Below, in pieces: positions 19,858-29,133 of a DNA stretch of 64,000 bases (positions are counted from its first letter, which is position 1; each line of letters opens with the position of its first letter). Position numbers and translations under genes: made by a program. The notes beneath the pieces were generated by a model that saw only the letters and a list, made by a program, of their open reading frames with translations, did not search any database and was not told where the DNA came from. Origin of the DNA: Dolichospermum planctonicum (lineage in GTDB: Bacteria; Cyanobacteriota; Cyanobacteriia; Cyanobacteriales; Nostocaceae); contig NZ_BJCF01000010.1 in NCBI RefSeq assembly GCF_005402965.1, positions 34,711-98,710 of the forward strand, in the 5' to 3' direction.

Positions 19858-20577
19858 TTATTTTCTAGTCGCCATTTTTTCCTCAAGAGGTTTAAAAGTC
19901 TTTTTAGTAGCGCCACAAATAGGACAACTCCAATCATCGGGAATATCAGTAAAAGCTGTACCCGCTGCAATTCCCGAATCAGGATCACCGATAACAGGAT
20001 CATAAATCATGCTGCATTGTCTACAAATCCATTTTTGAGTGTGAGGGTCTTCGCTTATTACTCTGGTGATAGTTTCTCCACCATTTAATACTTCTAAAGC
20101 CTCAATATAGCGATCTGCATGATAATTTTCAATGAATTTGAGCAACCCAAAACGGTGGGCTGCGGTGCGAAATGTGTTAGCATGATCACTAGATTCTTGA
20201 GATTGGTTGAGAAATTCTGCCGCTGCTAAATCATCTCGATCTTTTTGGGCAGCCGCCGCGAATTGGGGATACATTGTAGTGTATTCATAGGTTTCACCTT
20301 CAATGGCTAAAGATAAACAACGAGAAATTATTTCCCGTTTTTGTTCATCATTTAAAGCAGCAGCATTTTTAACTACAAGTTCAGGATGTAATAATTCAAA
20401 ATGTGCGAAAGCGTGTTCAGTTTCTTGATCTGCTGTTTCTTTAAAAAGTTTCGCTAAATCGGAAAAACCCAGTTGACGCGCTACCGCTGCAAAAAATAAG
20501 TATTTGCGATTTGCCATTGATTCACCAGCAAAGGCAGATTCTAAATTTTGTAGTGTGGTAAAATTTGATAAATCCAT
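19858..20577 (-). CDS. Rubrerythrin-family protein with C-terminal rubredoxin domain
   Basis: A 239-residue non-haem iron protein thought to act as a peroxidase in oxidative-stress defence. The ferritin-like di-iron domain spans about residues 1-160 with E-x6-Y/E motifs (FAGESMANRKYLFFA; ETADQETEHAFAHFELL; QSQESSDHANTFR). The rubredoxin domain follows with CRQC and CPICG (four Cys for one Fe). An upstream TTG would add 23 residues (from 20646), but MDLSNFTTLQNLE matches the usual start of the family, so I use the ATG at 20575-20577. Stands alone. Confidence 0.93.
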   Translation of the reverse strand: MDLSNFTTLQNLESAFAGESMANRKYLFFAAVARQLGFSDLAKLFKETADQETEHAFAHFELLHPELVVKNAAALNDEQKREIISRCLSLAIEGETYEYTTMYPQFAAAAQKDRDDLAAAEFLNQSQESSDHANTFRTAAHRFGLLKFIENYHADRYIEALEVLNGGETITRVISEDPHTQKWICRQCSMIYDPVIGDPDSGIAAGTAFTDIPDDWSCPICGATKKTFKPLEEKMATRK

Positions 20578-21035
20578 AATTTTGAATGTCTGTGAAGTAT
20601 TTTTTATGTCGTGGTACAGGATTTGAAAATTGGCTCTTTTAACCAATTTCTCAAGTATTCATAGAATAGTGATCAGCCCATTTTTAATAATCCAGTTTTT
20701 TGAGCTATTTCAGGATAATTATCCAACTCAAAATCTTTGATAGTGGTGTAATTGGTTGAGACGGTTGAGGGAATTATAAACTGGGATAATCAATATATTC
20801 TCTGGCTTCTGAACCATAAATCTTTTCAGGATTTAGTGTATGCAAATGTGGGTTAATTTCTAAGTCTTTTGGTAAATCTGGATTGGCTATAAATAGCAGA
20901 CCAAAAGATACTAAATTGGTATGATTACTGTTTATAATTGTATGAATTAAAACCCATTAAAACCAGATGCCAAGGCGTTTTTTGCCCCTTTGATTTCTAG
21001 TCACCAAGAGATTTTCAAGAGATTTTCAAGAGATT
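20578..21035. other. Intergenic region containing gene debris
   Basis: About 460 bp without an intact gene. It contains the Old Yellow Enzyme fragment (20774-20929) and, further downstream on the minus strand, a second open stretch ending at 20673 that reads TTIKDFELDNYPEIAQKTG, whose source I do not recognise. The repeat AGAGATTTTCA occurs in tandem at 21008-21036. Confidence 0.5.
20774..20929 (-). pseudogene. C-terminal fragment of an Old Yellow Enzyme (NADH:flavin oxidoreductase)
   Basis: The minus-strand frame reads NLVSFGLLFIANPDLPKDLE, then NPHLHTLNPEKIYGSEAREY and IDYPSL before a stop. The string SFGxLFIANPDLP followed by G-x3-Y-DYP is the C-terminal signature of OYE/alkene reductases. 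Only about 50 of the normal 360 residues remain and no start is present, so this is a gene remnant. Confidence 0.7.
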
Positions 21036-21296
21036 TTATTTTTCTAAGCGCACCGCATACCACTGTAAATATTTTCCTGGTCCAACATCCAAATTACAAC
21101 TTGTATTTAGTAAATATCGTGCTTTTTCGGTGACAGACTGGAATTTTTGTACATCTGGCGGTAAATCATGATCAGGAAGTTGTGATACAATTTCCTCTAG
21201 TTTTGTTAATAACTCAGCCGCTGTGAGAAATTGTTCTGGTTGATTTGTTTCCAAAACCACGAAATCGTCCTCTTGATACATTAATGAATTTGGCAT
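21036..21296 (-). CDS. crr7: Chlororespiratory reduction protein 7 (CRR7) homologue
   Basis: An 86-residue protein. YQEDDFVVLETNQPEQFLTA and, at the C-terminus, LNTSCNLDVGPGKYLQWYAV match the CRR7/DUF3571 family. In Arabidopsis CRR7 is needed for assembly or stability of the chloroplast NDH complex, and cyanobacterial homologues are thought to have a related role at NDH-1. The frame can be extended to a GTG at 21359, but those 21 residues (repeats of PITHYQLPITNYPLP) are translated from a TTACCAA-type tandem repeat; the ATG at 21294-21296 is the sensible start. It is located downstream of sasA on the same strand. Confidence 0.85.
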   Translation of the reverse strand: MPNSLMYQEDDFVVLETNQPEQFLTAAELLTKLEEIVSQLPDHDLPPDVQKFQSVTEKARYLLNTSCNLDVGPGKYLQWYAVRLEK

Positions 21297-21297
21297 T

Positions 21298-21383
21298 TTT
21301 GGTAATGGGTAATTGGTAATTGGTAATTGGTAATGGGTAATGGGTAATAGTTTTACCACTGATAACTAACTAATAACTAATAA
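21298..21383. repeat. Tandem repeat tract between sasA and crr7
   Basis: Units GGTAATT/GGTAATG repeated over about 50 bp (21301-21350), followed by TAACTAA repeats. Typical of the short tandemly repeated sequences of heterocystous cyanobacteria. Confidence 0.8.
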
Positions 21384-22571
21384 CTACGATGGATATACTG
21401 GCAAAGTAAAATGAAACCATGCACCACCGTGGGGAGATGAATCCACCCAAATTTGACCGTAGTGAGCGCGGATAATGCGTTGACATAAACAAAGACCAAT
21501 TCCATATCCATCTACGTTTTGATCACGTTGGAGACGGAAAAGATGCTCAAAAATGCGATCGCGGTTTTCTTCAGGAATACCAGGACCGCTATCACCAATA
21601 CTAAATTCCACCTTTTGCGTAGTGCGATGTAGTCCCGACAAACTGATAATACCACCAACAGGTGTATATTTGATGGCATTATCTAAAAGATTAATTAATG
21701 CTTGCCTAATTCGGGCTGGATCTGCATACACTAATGGTAAATCTTGAGGAATATCTGTTTCTATAGTTTGGGATTTGCTAATATAGCGATCGCTCAATTC
21801 CTCTAACACCTCTAAACACAGTTCCCCTAATTGTAGTTTTTGGGGTGTAATTGGTAGTTCTGTGTCTTGACCAAACCCTACTTGTAAAAGTTCAGCAATC
21901 ATCCGATCAATAATCCGTGTTTGTGCGCGGGCTTGTTTTAATAAATGCAGTGCCATGGCTGGTTTTAAGCGGGGAAATTCCCCTGTTTCTGGATTGTAAT
22001 GAGATTGAAGAGTTTCAATAGCGATCGCCGCAGCCGTGAGGGGATTGCGGAGGTCATGGGCTAAAATGGCAATGACGCGGTCTTTAAACTGTAGCTGTTC
22101 TTGTAGTTTTTCCTTTTCCTGCTTTAGCCGAAAAATTTCATCTGAGAGTTGAATCAATGCAGATGAAGTAGCAACAGAATGAATAGTATACTTAGGTGAT
22201 ATTACTTGATTCTTTTCATCCAGACGTTCTTGTAAATCCTCCTGTAATTTCAAAAACGTATCTACTGTGGTTTGCCAACGCGGCCACCAAGTTTTTAACT
22301 GCGGGATGATATTAGTACCAGCGATAGTCTGTTGTGGTTCTGGATGAATTTTCACCAAAGCAGGAGTTGCTATTAACTTAAAGTGTTCCGCTAAATAAGG
22401 CTGTTGTTCAACATCAATAAGTTGTAGTTCAAAACTATACACAGCCTCTAATTCTTTTAAGTAAGCGCGAATTCGCTGTACTTGTTGTCGAGACTTAGGT
22501 CGTCCATCAACAAACAGCAACAATTGGAGTGGAGCCTCAGAATAGTTAGGCTGATCCTGGGAAACTTGCAT
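21384..22571 (-). CDS. sasA: Circadian output histidine kinase SasA
   Basis: A 395-residue two-component sensor kinase that binds KaiC and relays circadian time to the response regulator RpaA. The N-terminal 90 residues are the KaiB-like thioredoxin-fold sensor ([19 protein letters not shown]...IATPALVKI). A coiled coil follows, then the DHp segment [10 protein letters not shown] with the phosphorylated His, and the ATPase domain with N box ([13 protein letters not shown]), G1 (DSGPGIP) and G2 ([10 protein letters not shown]). A TTG at 22598 would extend it by nine residues; I prefer the ATG at 22569-22571 (MQVSQDQP). No kaiABC genes are in the window. Confidence 0.95.
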   Translation of the reverse strand: MQVSQDQPNYSEAPLQLLLFVDGRPKSRQQVQRIRAYLKELEAVYSFELQLIDVEQQPYLAEHFKLIATPALVKIHPEPQQTIAGTNIIPQLKTWWPRWQTTVDTFLKLQEDLQERLDEKNQVISPKYTIHSVATSSALIQLSDEIFRLKQEKEKLQEQLQFKDRVIAILAHDLRNPLTAAAIAIETLQSHYNPETGEFPRLKPAMALHLLKQARAQTRIIDRMIAELLQVGFGQDTELPITPQKLQLGELCLEVLEELSDRYISKSQTIETDIPQDLPLVYADPARIRQALINLLDNAIKYTPVGGIISLSGLHRTTQKVEFSIGDSGPGIPEENRDRIFEHLFRLQRDQNVDGYGIGLCLCQRIIRAHYGQIWVDSSPHGGAWFHFTLPVYPS

Positions 22572-22874
22572 GACATCTTGTTTCAGCACTGGTAACAACC
22601 TGGCGACGCTTTACAGAAAATAAAATGGACTAACTAACGTTGGTCGATGGCCGTTGTTTTTTCCAATTTAATATCTATTTTAGATTTTTCCTACTGTAGT
22701 CCGATTTAGGTTTTTGACATCAGACGAATTTTTGCGGAATTTTGCCGACTTTTACCTGGATTTTTACACCTATTAGCCCGAATTTGCCACTAGATGCCCA
22801 TCAAATCGAATTTGTCTTTTACCTGTTGTTAAAAATGCTAGGGTAGAAGGTGAAAATCAATTTGTGATTTCTTT
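22572..22874. other. Divergent intergenic region between sasA and the SLH lipoprotein
   Basis: About 300 bp carrying the divergent promoters. No repeat, hairpin or small gene stands out. AT-rich with several TTTT runs at 22680-22740. Confidence 0.4.
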
Positions 22875-24167
22875 GTGTTTTTCCGTAACTACCCTGCTGC
22901 TTTCTTGAGTTTAGCTGTTTTACTATCTTCCTTAACAGCTTGTACCAACAGTCCATCTGCCAAAAACCTGGAACAATCATTGGCTGCTGATCCTCGGCTG
23001 CAAAATACTCCTGTTCCCTTTGCTAAACCGACTAGTCAGCAAGTAACACCAGACCCAAACACATCAACAATTAAGTTACCGGCTGATTTTCCCCCAGATC
23101 TTCCGATTTATCCCAATGCTGAATTAAAAGAAGTTACACCAGCTAATTCTGAAAATAAAATCTCAATTCGTTGGCAAAGTGCTGATCCTAGTAATTTAAT
23201 TACCAGTTTTTATCGTCAACAATTTCAGGCTCAAAATTGGCTTGTCCAACAGCCGGAAGACGATGTGCAGGGTACTTTTACAGCCCGACGTAATGATTTA
23301 CTCATTACTGTGACAATTCAGCCACAAACCCAAACAGCGACGAAATTATTAATTGAATATTCGTCTCATTCCCAAACTACAGCTACTAATCCAGTCACCT
23401 CCCCAGATCATCCCCAATTTATTGGTCCGCTATTGCCTAAAACCAATAATACCAAAATAGTCACCCAACCAACTAACAAATCGGAAACTTTAGCCACCCC
23501 AGAATTTATTGATCTACAGAAAGCACCCCCGGAATGGCGATCGCATATACAAGATTTAGCATTATTAGGCGTATTTTCTATCGAACCCAAAACCACTCAA
23601 GAATTTCTACCTAATAAAATTATCACCCGTCGAGAATATGCTCGCTGGTTGGTTAATGCCAATAATACCATGTATTCTAATAATCCAGCCAAACAAATTC
23701 GGTTAGCATCCCCTAGCACTCAACCAGCTTTTAGGGATATACTGCCTCAAGATGCTGATTTTCCCTTGATTCAGGGATTAGCAGAAACGGGTTTAATTAA
23801 TAGCACTTTATCAGGAGATGCAACAGCGGTTTTATTTCGCCCTGACGCGCCTTTAACGCGAGAACAATTACTATTATGGAAAGTTCCTTTAGATACCCGT
23901 CAAGCCTTACCTGGTGCTAATTTAGAAGCTGTTAAACAAACTTGGGGATTTCAAGATGCAGGTAATATAGAACCAAAAGCATTGAAAGCCATTTTAGCTG
24001 ATTTCCAAAATGCTGAACAATCAAATATTCGCCGCGTTTTTGGCTATACAACTTTATTTCAACCGAAAAAACCCGTAACTCGTGCAGAAGCAGGTGCAGC
24101 TTTATGGTATTTCGGTACTCAAGGTGAGGGAATTTCAGCGACAGAGGCCTTGAAGTTGAAAAACTAA
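22875..24167 (+). CDS. SLH-domain lipoprotein
   Basis: A 430-residue secreted protein. The N-terminal hydrophobic segment ends in the lipobox LTAC (Cys 22), so it should be a lipoprotein. A Pro/Thr/Ser-rich spacer leads to a domain around residues 65-145 (SIRWQSADPSNLITSFYRQQF) and then an S-layer homology region from about 215 (PPEWRSHIQDLALLGVFSIEP...ITRREYARWLV and a second copy near 345-425 ending VTRAEAGAALWYF). SLH domains bind peptidoglycan-linked polymers. The start is a GTG at 22875; no stronger upstream start is present. Single gene. Confidence 0.85.
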   Translation: MFFRNYPAAFLSLAVLLSSLTACTNSPSAKNLEQSLAADPRLQNTPVPFAKPTSQQVTPDPNTSTIKLPADFPPDLPIYPNAELKEVTPANSENKISIRWQSADPSNLITSFYRQQFQAQNWLVQQPEDDVQGTFTARRNDLLITVTIQPQTQTATKLLIEYSSHSQTTATNPVTSPDHPQFIGPLLPKTNNTKIVTQPTNKSETLATPEFIDLQKAPPEWRSHIQDLALLGVFSIEPKTTQEFLPNKIITRREYARWLVNANNTMYSNNPAKQIRLASPSTQPAFRDILPQDADFPLIQGLAETGLINSTLSGDATAVLFRPDAPLTREQLLLWKVPLDTRQALPGANLEAVKQTWGFQDAGNIEPKALKAILADFQNAEQSNIRRVFGYTTLFQPKKPVTRAEAGAALWYFGTQGEGISATEALKLKN

Positions 24168-24229
24168 ACCAGTCAGGACTTTCCAGAAATCAGATTTTGT
24201 GTGTTTTTTCCTGGGTTTGACAATTCTCG

Positions 24230-25084
24230 TTACTGCATTGATTCTAAATAACGCCTTAATTTACTACTAAACCAATCAATAACTGTCACTACTAGCAATA
24301 GCACTAACATCATAGTTGTCGCTTTAGTATATTCAAATCCATCTATATAGCTTTTCAATTGAAAGCCTATCCCCCCAGCGCCAACCACTCCTAAAACCGA
24401 AGCCGCACGGATATTATATTCAAACATCCATAAAGTATAACCTAGTCCTAGCGGTAATATTTGCGGTAATATACCATATTGAGCAATTTGCATTCTTGAT
24501 GCACCAATAACTTGTAAAGACTCTAAAGAACGATGATCTACTGATTCTATAGCTTGTTGATAAAATTTGGCCAGATATCCAATAGTATATATTGATAATG
24601 CTAATGTTCCCGCAGGTGCGCCTAAACCAGTAGCAGCGACAAAGATTAAACCTAAGATAATTGAGGGTACAGAACGAACAGCATTTTGGAGTAAATTTGC
24701 TATCCATCTTAACCATAAAGGAGCGATATTATTAGCACTAGCCATAGCAATTGGTAATGATAAAATTGCGCCTATAGTTGTTCCCCATACAGACATTTGT
24801 ACAGTTTCAATTAATCCTTGAACAGCGATATCTAAAACTTGCCAATTTGGAGGAAATAGCCGAGAAATAAAATCCGTAATAAAAGGCCAACTATCTTTTA
24901 ATAAGTGAAAATCAACCTTTAATCCTTGTAAAGACCAGATATAAACTTCAATCATCAACAAGAAAATAACTAAAGGAACAAACCAAGGATAACGATGAAG
25001 AATTTGTAACTTAGCAAAGGGTTTCATTTTTTTAAACAAAGTAAAATTTTCTATTTTGAATTTTTCGTAAGCATTCAGCCGCAA
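24230..25084 (-). CDS. phnE: Phosphonate-type ABC transporter permease PhnE
   Basis: A 284-residue inner-membrane permease with about six hydrophobic segments and the EAA-type coupling loop (SLESLQVIGASRMQIAQYGILPQIL near residues 180-205). It pairs with the ATPase PhnC and binding protein PhnD, encoded upstream in the same direction as a phnD-phnC-phnE unit, to import phosphonates, phosphite or a related oxyanion. A 120-bp gap to phnC contains a common GGTGCGTTACGC/ACACACCCTAC repeat. No C-P lyase genes are seen nearby. Confidence 0.92.
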   Translation of the reverse strand: MRLNAYEKFKIENFTLFKKMKPFAKLQILHRYPWFVPLVIFLLMIEVYIWSLQGLKVDFHLLKDSWPFITDFISRLFPPNWQVLDIAVQGLIETVQMSVWGTTIGAILSLPIAMASANNIAPLWLRWIANLLQNAVRSVPSIILGLIFVAATGLGAPAGTLALSIYTIGYLAKFYQQAIESVDHRSLESLQVIGASRMQIAQYGILPQILPLGLGYTLWMFEYNIRAASVLGVVGAGGIGFQLKSYIDGFEYTKATTMMLVLLLVVTVIDWFSSKLRRYLESMQ

Positions 25085-25204
25085 ATATTAAGTAGATACA
25101 TAAGGTGCGTTACGCTGGTGCTAACACACCCTACTGCTGACAATTTATCAAACTCTTTCTCTTTGGATATTTGCGTCTTAGCGTGAGATCAGGTTATACT
25201 TTTT

Positions 25205-25978
25205 TCAAGAAAATTGAGCTTGTAAATTTTCACATTTACCATCATAAACTACTTCACCTTTATCTAAAATAATAGCTCTTTGAGCGTATTCTGTAGCTAA
25301 AGTTAAATCATGTAAAACAGTAATAATAGTTAAACCTTGTTGATGTAATTCGGATAAAGTTGTCATTACTTGTTGTGAAGCTATTATATCTAAACCTGTA
25401 GTAGGTTCATCAGCTAAAAGTATTTGGGGAGACTGCATTAATGCGCGAGCAATTGCTACTTTTTGTTGTTGTCCACCACTCAATTTACTGGTTTTTTGAT
25501 ATATGTGTTCTTTTAAGCCTAATTGTGTTAATAATTCTAAGGCTAATTTACGATCGCTTTGAGGAAATCCCAATAAAGTTTGTCGGTTTTTTCTAACTCC
25601 TAATCTTCCACATAAGACATTATCAATAGCTGGTAATTGTCGAATTAATCCCCCTCCTTGAAATAACATTCCCACATCTCGACGAATTTGTGGTAATTTT
25701 TGTTGAGAGCAAGAAACACCATTGATTTTAATTTCTCCTTTGATTAAAGGTACTAAACCCACGAAAGATTTTAACAATGTTGATTTACCCGCACCATTCA
25801 ATCCTAATAAAGCCACAAATTCACCTTGATTAATTTTGCAGTTAATTTTATTTAAAATTGGACGTTTTAGAGATGAAATATAATCTGTCTCTAAATTGGA
25901 ACATTCAATGCAATTCACGTTACTTCTGGATAAATTTAATGAGTGGGAATTGGTCTTTTTTACTTGATAAATAGTCAT
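25205..25978 (-). CDS. phnC: Phosphonate-type ABC transporter ATPase PhnC
   Basis: A 257-residue ABC ATPase. Walker A GLNGAGKST near residue 58, Q-loop MLFQGGGLIRQLPA, signature LSGGQQQKVAIARAL near 165, Walker B ILLADEPTTGLD near 188 and the switch His in VLHDL. The first 30 residues are an extra N-terminal stretch beyond the usual PhnC start. It energises uptake through PhnE of ligand delivered by PhnD. Confidence 0.93.
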   Translation of the reverse strand: MTIYQVKKTNSHSLNLSRSNVNCIECSNLETDYISSLKRPILNKINCKINQGEFVALLGLNGAGKSTLLKSFVGLVPLIKGEIKINGVSCSQQKLPQIRRDVGMLFQGGGLIRQLPAIDNVLCGRLGVRKNRQTLLGFPQSDRKLALELLTQLGLKEHIYQKTSKLSGGQQQKVAIARALMQSPQILLADEPTTGLDIIASQQVMTTLSELHQQGLTIITVLHDLTLATEYAQRAIILDKGEVVYDGKCENLQAQFS

Positions 25979-26105
25979 AAATAACCTAATTACAAAATTT
26001 CGTAATCAAAGGACTAATGGAAAACCAAAGATTTTTAACCTGCGTAAGCAGGTTTTGTCTGTGTAACGGCGTTTTCTAATCGCTTGTGTATTTATTCTCT
26101 CCTAT

Positions 26106-27080
26106 TTATGGTTCTATTCCTGTATTTTTTAATGCTTCTCGCACTGGTAGCAGATGACGATTATGATCAATTCTTACCAATTCTGTGGAATTATATAAAC
26201 CAGTTAATAATTGATTATTTTCTGATTTATTTAACTTTACAAAAGCATTAATCAAATTTTCTCTGACTACAACTGGTACATCATCATCAATCGCAATTCC
26301 ATGAGCAGGAACACCAGATATTTTGTGTAATACTCTAATTTTATCTCTATTTTCCGCTGCTAAATAAGGAGGAAAAAGAGCATATTCTGATACTACAGCC
26401 ACATCAGCTTGACCTCTAACTACAGCATCTAAAGCTTTACTATAATTCCCACCATAACTAACTTTACCAAAAAAACTATCTAAACGGTCACGATTAGGAA
26501 CAAAACCCTGTTTTACTAGTTCACTAACTGGAAAAATAAATCCAGAACCAGAGGTAGGAGAAGTGAAAGCCATGGTTTTTCCTCTTAGTTGTTCTAGGGT
26601 TGCTTTCCCGGAATTTTTACTTTTTAATTCACTATTTTTAGGAACAACAAAAATAGAATTATAAGTGTATCTTCCAGAGTAATTTTTGCGAACTTCAGCC
26701 AAATATAACCGAGAATTTGCTAATTGTTCTGCTTTTAACGCGGAACGACTGCTTAAAAATGCTACATCAGCCCTATTTGCTCTTAAAGCCTCTACTGCGG
26801 CTGTTTCATCACCTACTTGCGCTTTGACAGATATTCCTAATTCTTTTGATAAAAATTTGGCCACACTATTAGCTTTATTTTGCAAGTCAGTAGAATCAGA
26901 ACGGCTAGGAAAAATTATAGTTATATCTTGCATTTTTTGAGCAATTAAGCCTGTTTTTGCTTGTTTTGTGGGATATTGAGCGATCGCAATTGGCAAAAAC
27001 CCTGAACTAGTCCAAGCCATTCCCATTAACGCTAATAACCCTCCAGAAAGGCTATACAGACTTTTTTTACACACTTTCAT
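26106..27080 (-). CDS. phnD: Phosphonate-type ABC transporter substrate-binding protein PhnD
   Basis: A 324-residue periplasmic binding protein with an N-terminal signal peptide (residues 1-35, ending about IAIAQ). The mature part shows the PhnD-type fold: ITIIFPSRSDSTDLQNKA, the FLSSRSALKA segment, FTSPTSGSGFIFPVS with the Ser/Thr-rich phosphonate-binding loop near 193-207, and ADVAVVSEY near 247. A GGAG Shine-Dalgarno-like stretch lies about 8 bases before the ATG at 27078-27080. First gene of the phnDCE cluster. Ligand could be phosphonate, phosphite or another small anion. Confidence 0.92.
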   Translation of the reverse strand: MKVCKKSLYSLSGGLLALMGMAWTSSGFLPIAIAQYPTKQAKTGLIAQKMQDITIIFPSRSDSTDLQNKANSVAKFLSKELGISVKAQVGDETAAVEALRANRADVAFLSSRSALKAEQLANSRLYLAEVRKNYSGRYTYNSIFVVPKNSELKSKNSGKATLEQLRGKTMAFTSPTSGSGFIFPVSELVKQGFVPNRDRLDSFFGKVSYGGNYSKALDAVVRGQADVAVVSEYALFPPYLAAENRDKIRVLHKISGVPAHGIAIDDDVPVVVRENLINAFVKLNKSENNQLLTGLYNSTELVRIDHNRHLLPVREALKNTGIEP

Positions 27081-27478
27081 CTTTCTACTCCATTAAGAAT
27101 TATTTTCAATATTTTTGCAAATTTATTGCAACTAATTTCCTAAAGAGACTTTATCTTTTTTAGAAATAAAAGTCAATAAGGTGAAGATTTTTTTCACATT
27201 TAGGATGCTTTGTCAATAATTAATATCTATTGTAGATAGATTATATTTAATTAAATATATCTTAATCAAGATGATCTAAAACTCATAAAAATTTAAGCGT
27301 GAAGTATATATATTAAAAGTTAGGTAAATTACCAGTGAGGATAGTCAAAATTATCTGCATTGAGGAAGAATTATGGTATTATTATAAATAGACAACAGCT
27401 AGAAAATTAGTTTTCAAACTGATGTTATTGTATGCCATAAACTCAGAATTTACTATATATAAAAACTATATATAAAAA
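27081..27478. other. Divergent AT-rich intergenic region
   Basis: About 400 bp between phnD and the divergent membrane-protein gene. Very AT-rich, with no repeat or small gene. I looked for a tandem 8-bp Pho box upstream of phnD and did not find a convincing one. Confidence 0.4.
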
Positions 27479-28909
27479 ATGATGAACAAATTAAGAATTT
27501 ACCAGCCAAGAAACCTCTGGTTTGAAAGATTAATGGCCATTACCGCCAGTTTGAACTTAATATTAGTTTTATTGGATTTAAGTTACGTACCCTGGCGAGA
27601 TTTTTACTTCCGCAGACTTCCTGGAATTACTCGATTTTATGACCCCATTAAAGGTATTGAATCTCATCGTGATACCAAACAATATTTACAAGCAGTAGAG
27701 GAATTAGAAGCACAGATAACTCAAACAGGGTTAAACTCATTGCCAGTCAAAACTAAGTTAGAAAACCTCCGTTTTCTTAGTCAAGAGATGATTGAAACTA
27801 ATCCTTTTGCTGGAGCAGGAAAAAGTGGAACTCTGGAAAAAATTAAAAACCGAATGCGGGAACATATCGGAGAAAAATCTGCAAAAGCTGCATTTAATAC
27901 TTTTTGGAGTCAGGAATATTTATCTAAACATGATTGGAATCAAGAAATAGATTTTTTCCGCGAGAGAATTAGCCCGGGAATTGCGATCAACTATTATCGT
28001 AAAATTGATGAAAATGGGGAATTTCTGAATAATTTTTGGAAAATTGATTTACCTTTTGTGGTTCTATTTACTATAGAATTATGCGGACGGACTTTTTTTA
28101 TAAAACGTAGATATAGTCATTTAAGTTGGTTAGAAGCAATTCTCTGGCGTTGGTATGATTTATTATTAATAATACCAATTTGGCGCTGGTTACGAGTTAT
28201 TCCAGTGACAGTGCGACTTGATCAAACAAAGCTGGTTGATTTTCACTTAGTCAGAAGACAAATTCATCAAGGTATTCTGGCTAATTTTGCGGAAGAAATT
28301 ACAGAAATTGTCGTAGTTCAAGTAATTAATCAAGTTCAAGGTTCAATTCAACGAGGTGAGATTACACGCTGGATATTAGAATCAGAAAATGTGCGTTCTT
28401 ACATAGATATCAATAATATCAATGAAGTAGAAGCAATGACAGGATTATTAATTAAAACACTGGTTAATCAAGTATTACCAAAAATCCAACCGGAAGTAAA
28501 TGCTATTTTAGTCTATAGTATTCAAATTGCTTGTCAGCAATTACCTGGCTATAATAACATTCTCATGTTACCAGGATTAGGTAAAGCTCAAACACAAATT
28601 AGTGAACAAATAGCTACCCAAATTACTAATAATATCTATGGTGCTTTATCTAATACTATTAAAGATCCTATGGCGGCACAACTTTCTACTCAGCTAATAG
28701 AAAAATTTACAACTTCATTCACTTCAGAAATTCAGCAAAAGCAAGTTTTAGTAGAAATTCAAAGTTTGCTAAATGACTTTTTAGAAGAAGTTAAAATTAA
28801 CTACATTCAACGTTTATCCCAAGAAGATATAGACAAAATACTCGAACAAACCAGAAAAGTGCGAGCAGAATCATCTAGTCGTTATGACAAGGGTACAGGT
28901 GACAGGTGA
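27479..28909 (+). CDS. Conserved cyanobacterial membrane protein of unknown function
   Basis: A 476-residue protein. One hydrophobic segment lies at about residues 16-36 (LMAITASLNLILVLLDLSYV), another at about 185-205 (LPFVVLFTIELCG) and a third at 223-245 (WYDLLLIIPIWRWLRVIPV). Between them is a soluble, helical region, and the C-terminal half (from 245) is helical with repeated I/V-rich heptads (EITEIVVVQVINQVQGS). I do not recognise a named domain. The last residues (YDKGTGDR) are encoded inside a GTCGTTATGACAAGGG repeat followed by GACAGGT tandem units, so the original C-terminus appears to have been altered by repeat insertion. Confidence 0.75.
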   Translation: MMNKLRIYQPRNLWFERLMAITASLNLILVLLDLSYVPWRDFYFRRLPGITRFYDPIKGIESHRDTKQYLQAVEELEAQITQTGLNSLPVKTKLENLRFLSQEMIETNPFAGAGKSGTLEKIKNRMREHIGEKSAKAAFNTFWSQEYLSKHDWNQEIDFFRERISPGIAINYYRKIDENGEFLNNFWKIDLPFVVLFTIELCGRTFFIKRRYSHLSWLEAILWRWYDLLLIIPIWRWLRVIPVTVRLDQTKLVDFHLVRRQIHQGILANFAEEITEIVVVQVINQVQGSIQRGEITRWILESENVRSYIDINNINEVEAMTGLLIKTLVNQVLPKIQPEVNAILVYSIQIACQQLPGYNNILMLPGLGKAQTQISEQIATQITNNIYGALSNTIKDPMAAQLSTQLIEKFTTSFTSEIQQKQVLVEIQSLLNDFLEEVKINYIQRLSQEDIDKILEQTRKVRAESSSRYDKGTGDR

Positions 28910-29019
28910 CAGGTGACAGTTGACAGGTGACAGGTGACAGGGTACAGGGTACAGGGTACAGGTTTTGGGCAACTTTACTTTTCGTTACTTATGTCGGTTT
29001 TTTTCCGTTCACCTACTTA
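28879..29019. repeat. TAAGTAG-type repeat (copy 3, left end truncated) with GACAGGT tandem tract
   Basis: Begins GTCGTTATGACAAGGG within the 3' end of the preceding gene, continues with about eight GACAGGT / ACAGGGT tandem units and ends with TTCGTTACTTATGTCGG...CCTACTTA, identical in type to the copy at 3344-3459. Confidence 0.75.
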
Positions 29020-29035
29020 ACTAAAAAATTAGGAA

Positions 29036-29123
29036 TACAGCAGTTGCCAATATTGGTACAGACATTAATGATATTGTAGAGACTTTCCTGGGAACGTCTC
29101 TACATTCTTATAATTTCTGCTGT
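29036..29123. repeat. Nested inverted repeat with GTAGAGAC/GTCTCTAC hairpin
   Basis: ACAGCAG / CTGCTGT form the outer pair and TGTAGAGAC / GTCTCTACA the inner pair around 29073-29103. This hairpin family is common in Nostocales and a related hairpin occurs at 60332-60360. It may also serve as terminator for the convergent genes. Confidence 0.65.
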
Positions 29124-29133
29124 TTGCCCTCTA

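Noticed and set aside
26980..27300. Pho box upstream of phnD
   Set aside because: I looked for tandem CTTAACCT-like octamers with 3-bp spacing and found none convincing.
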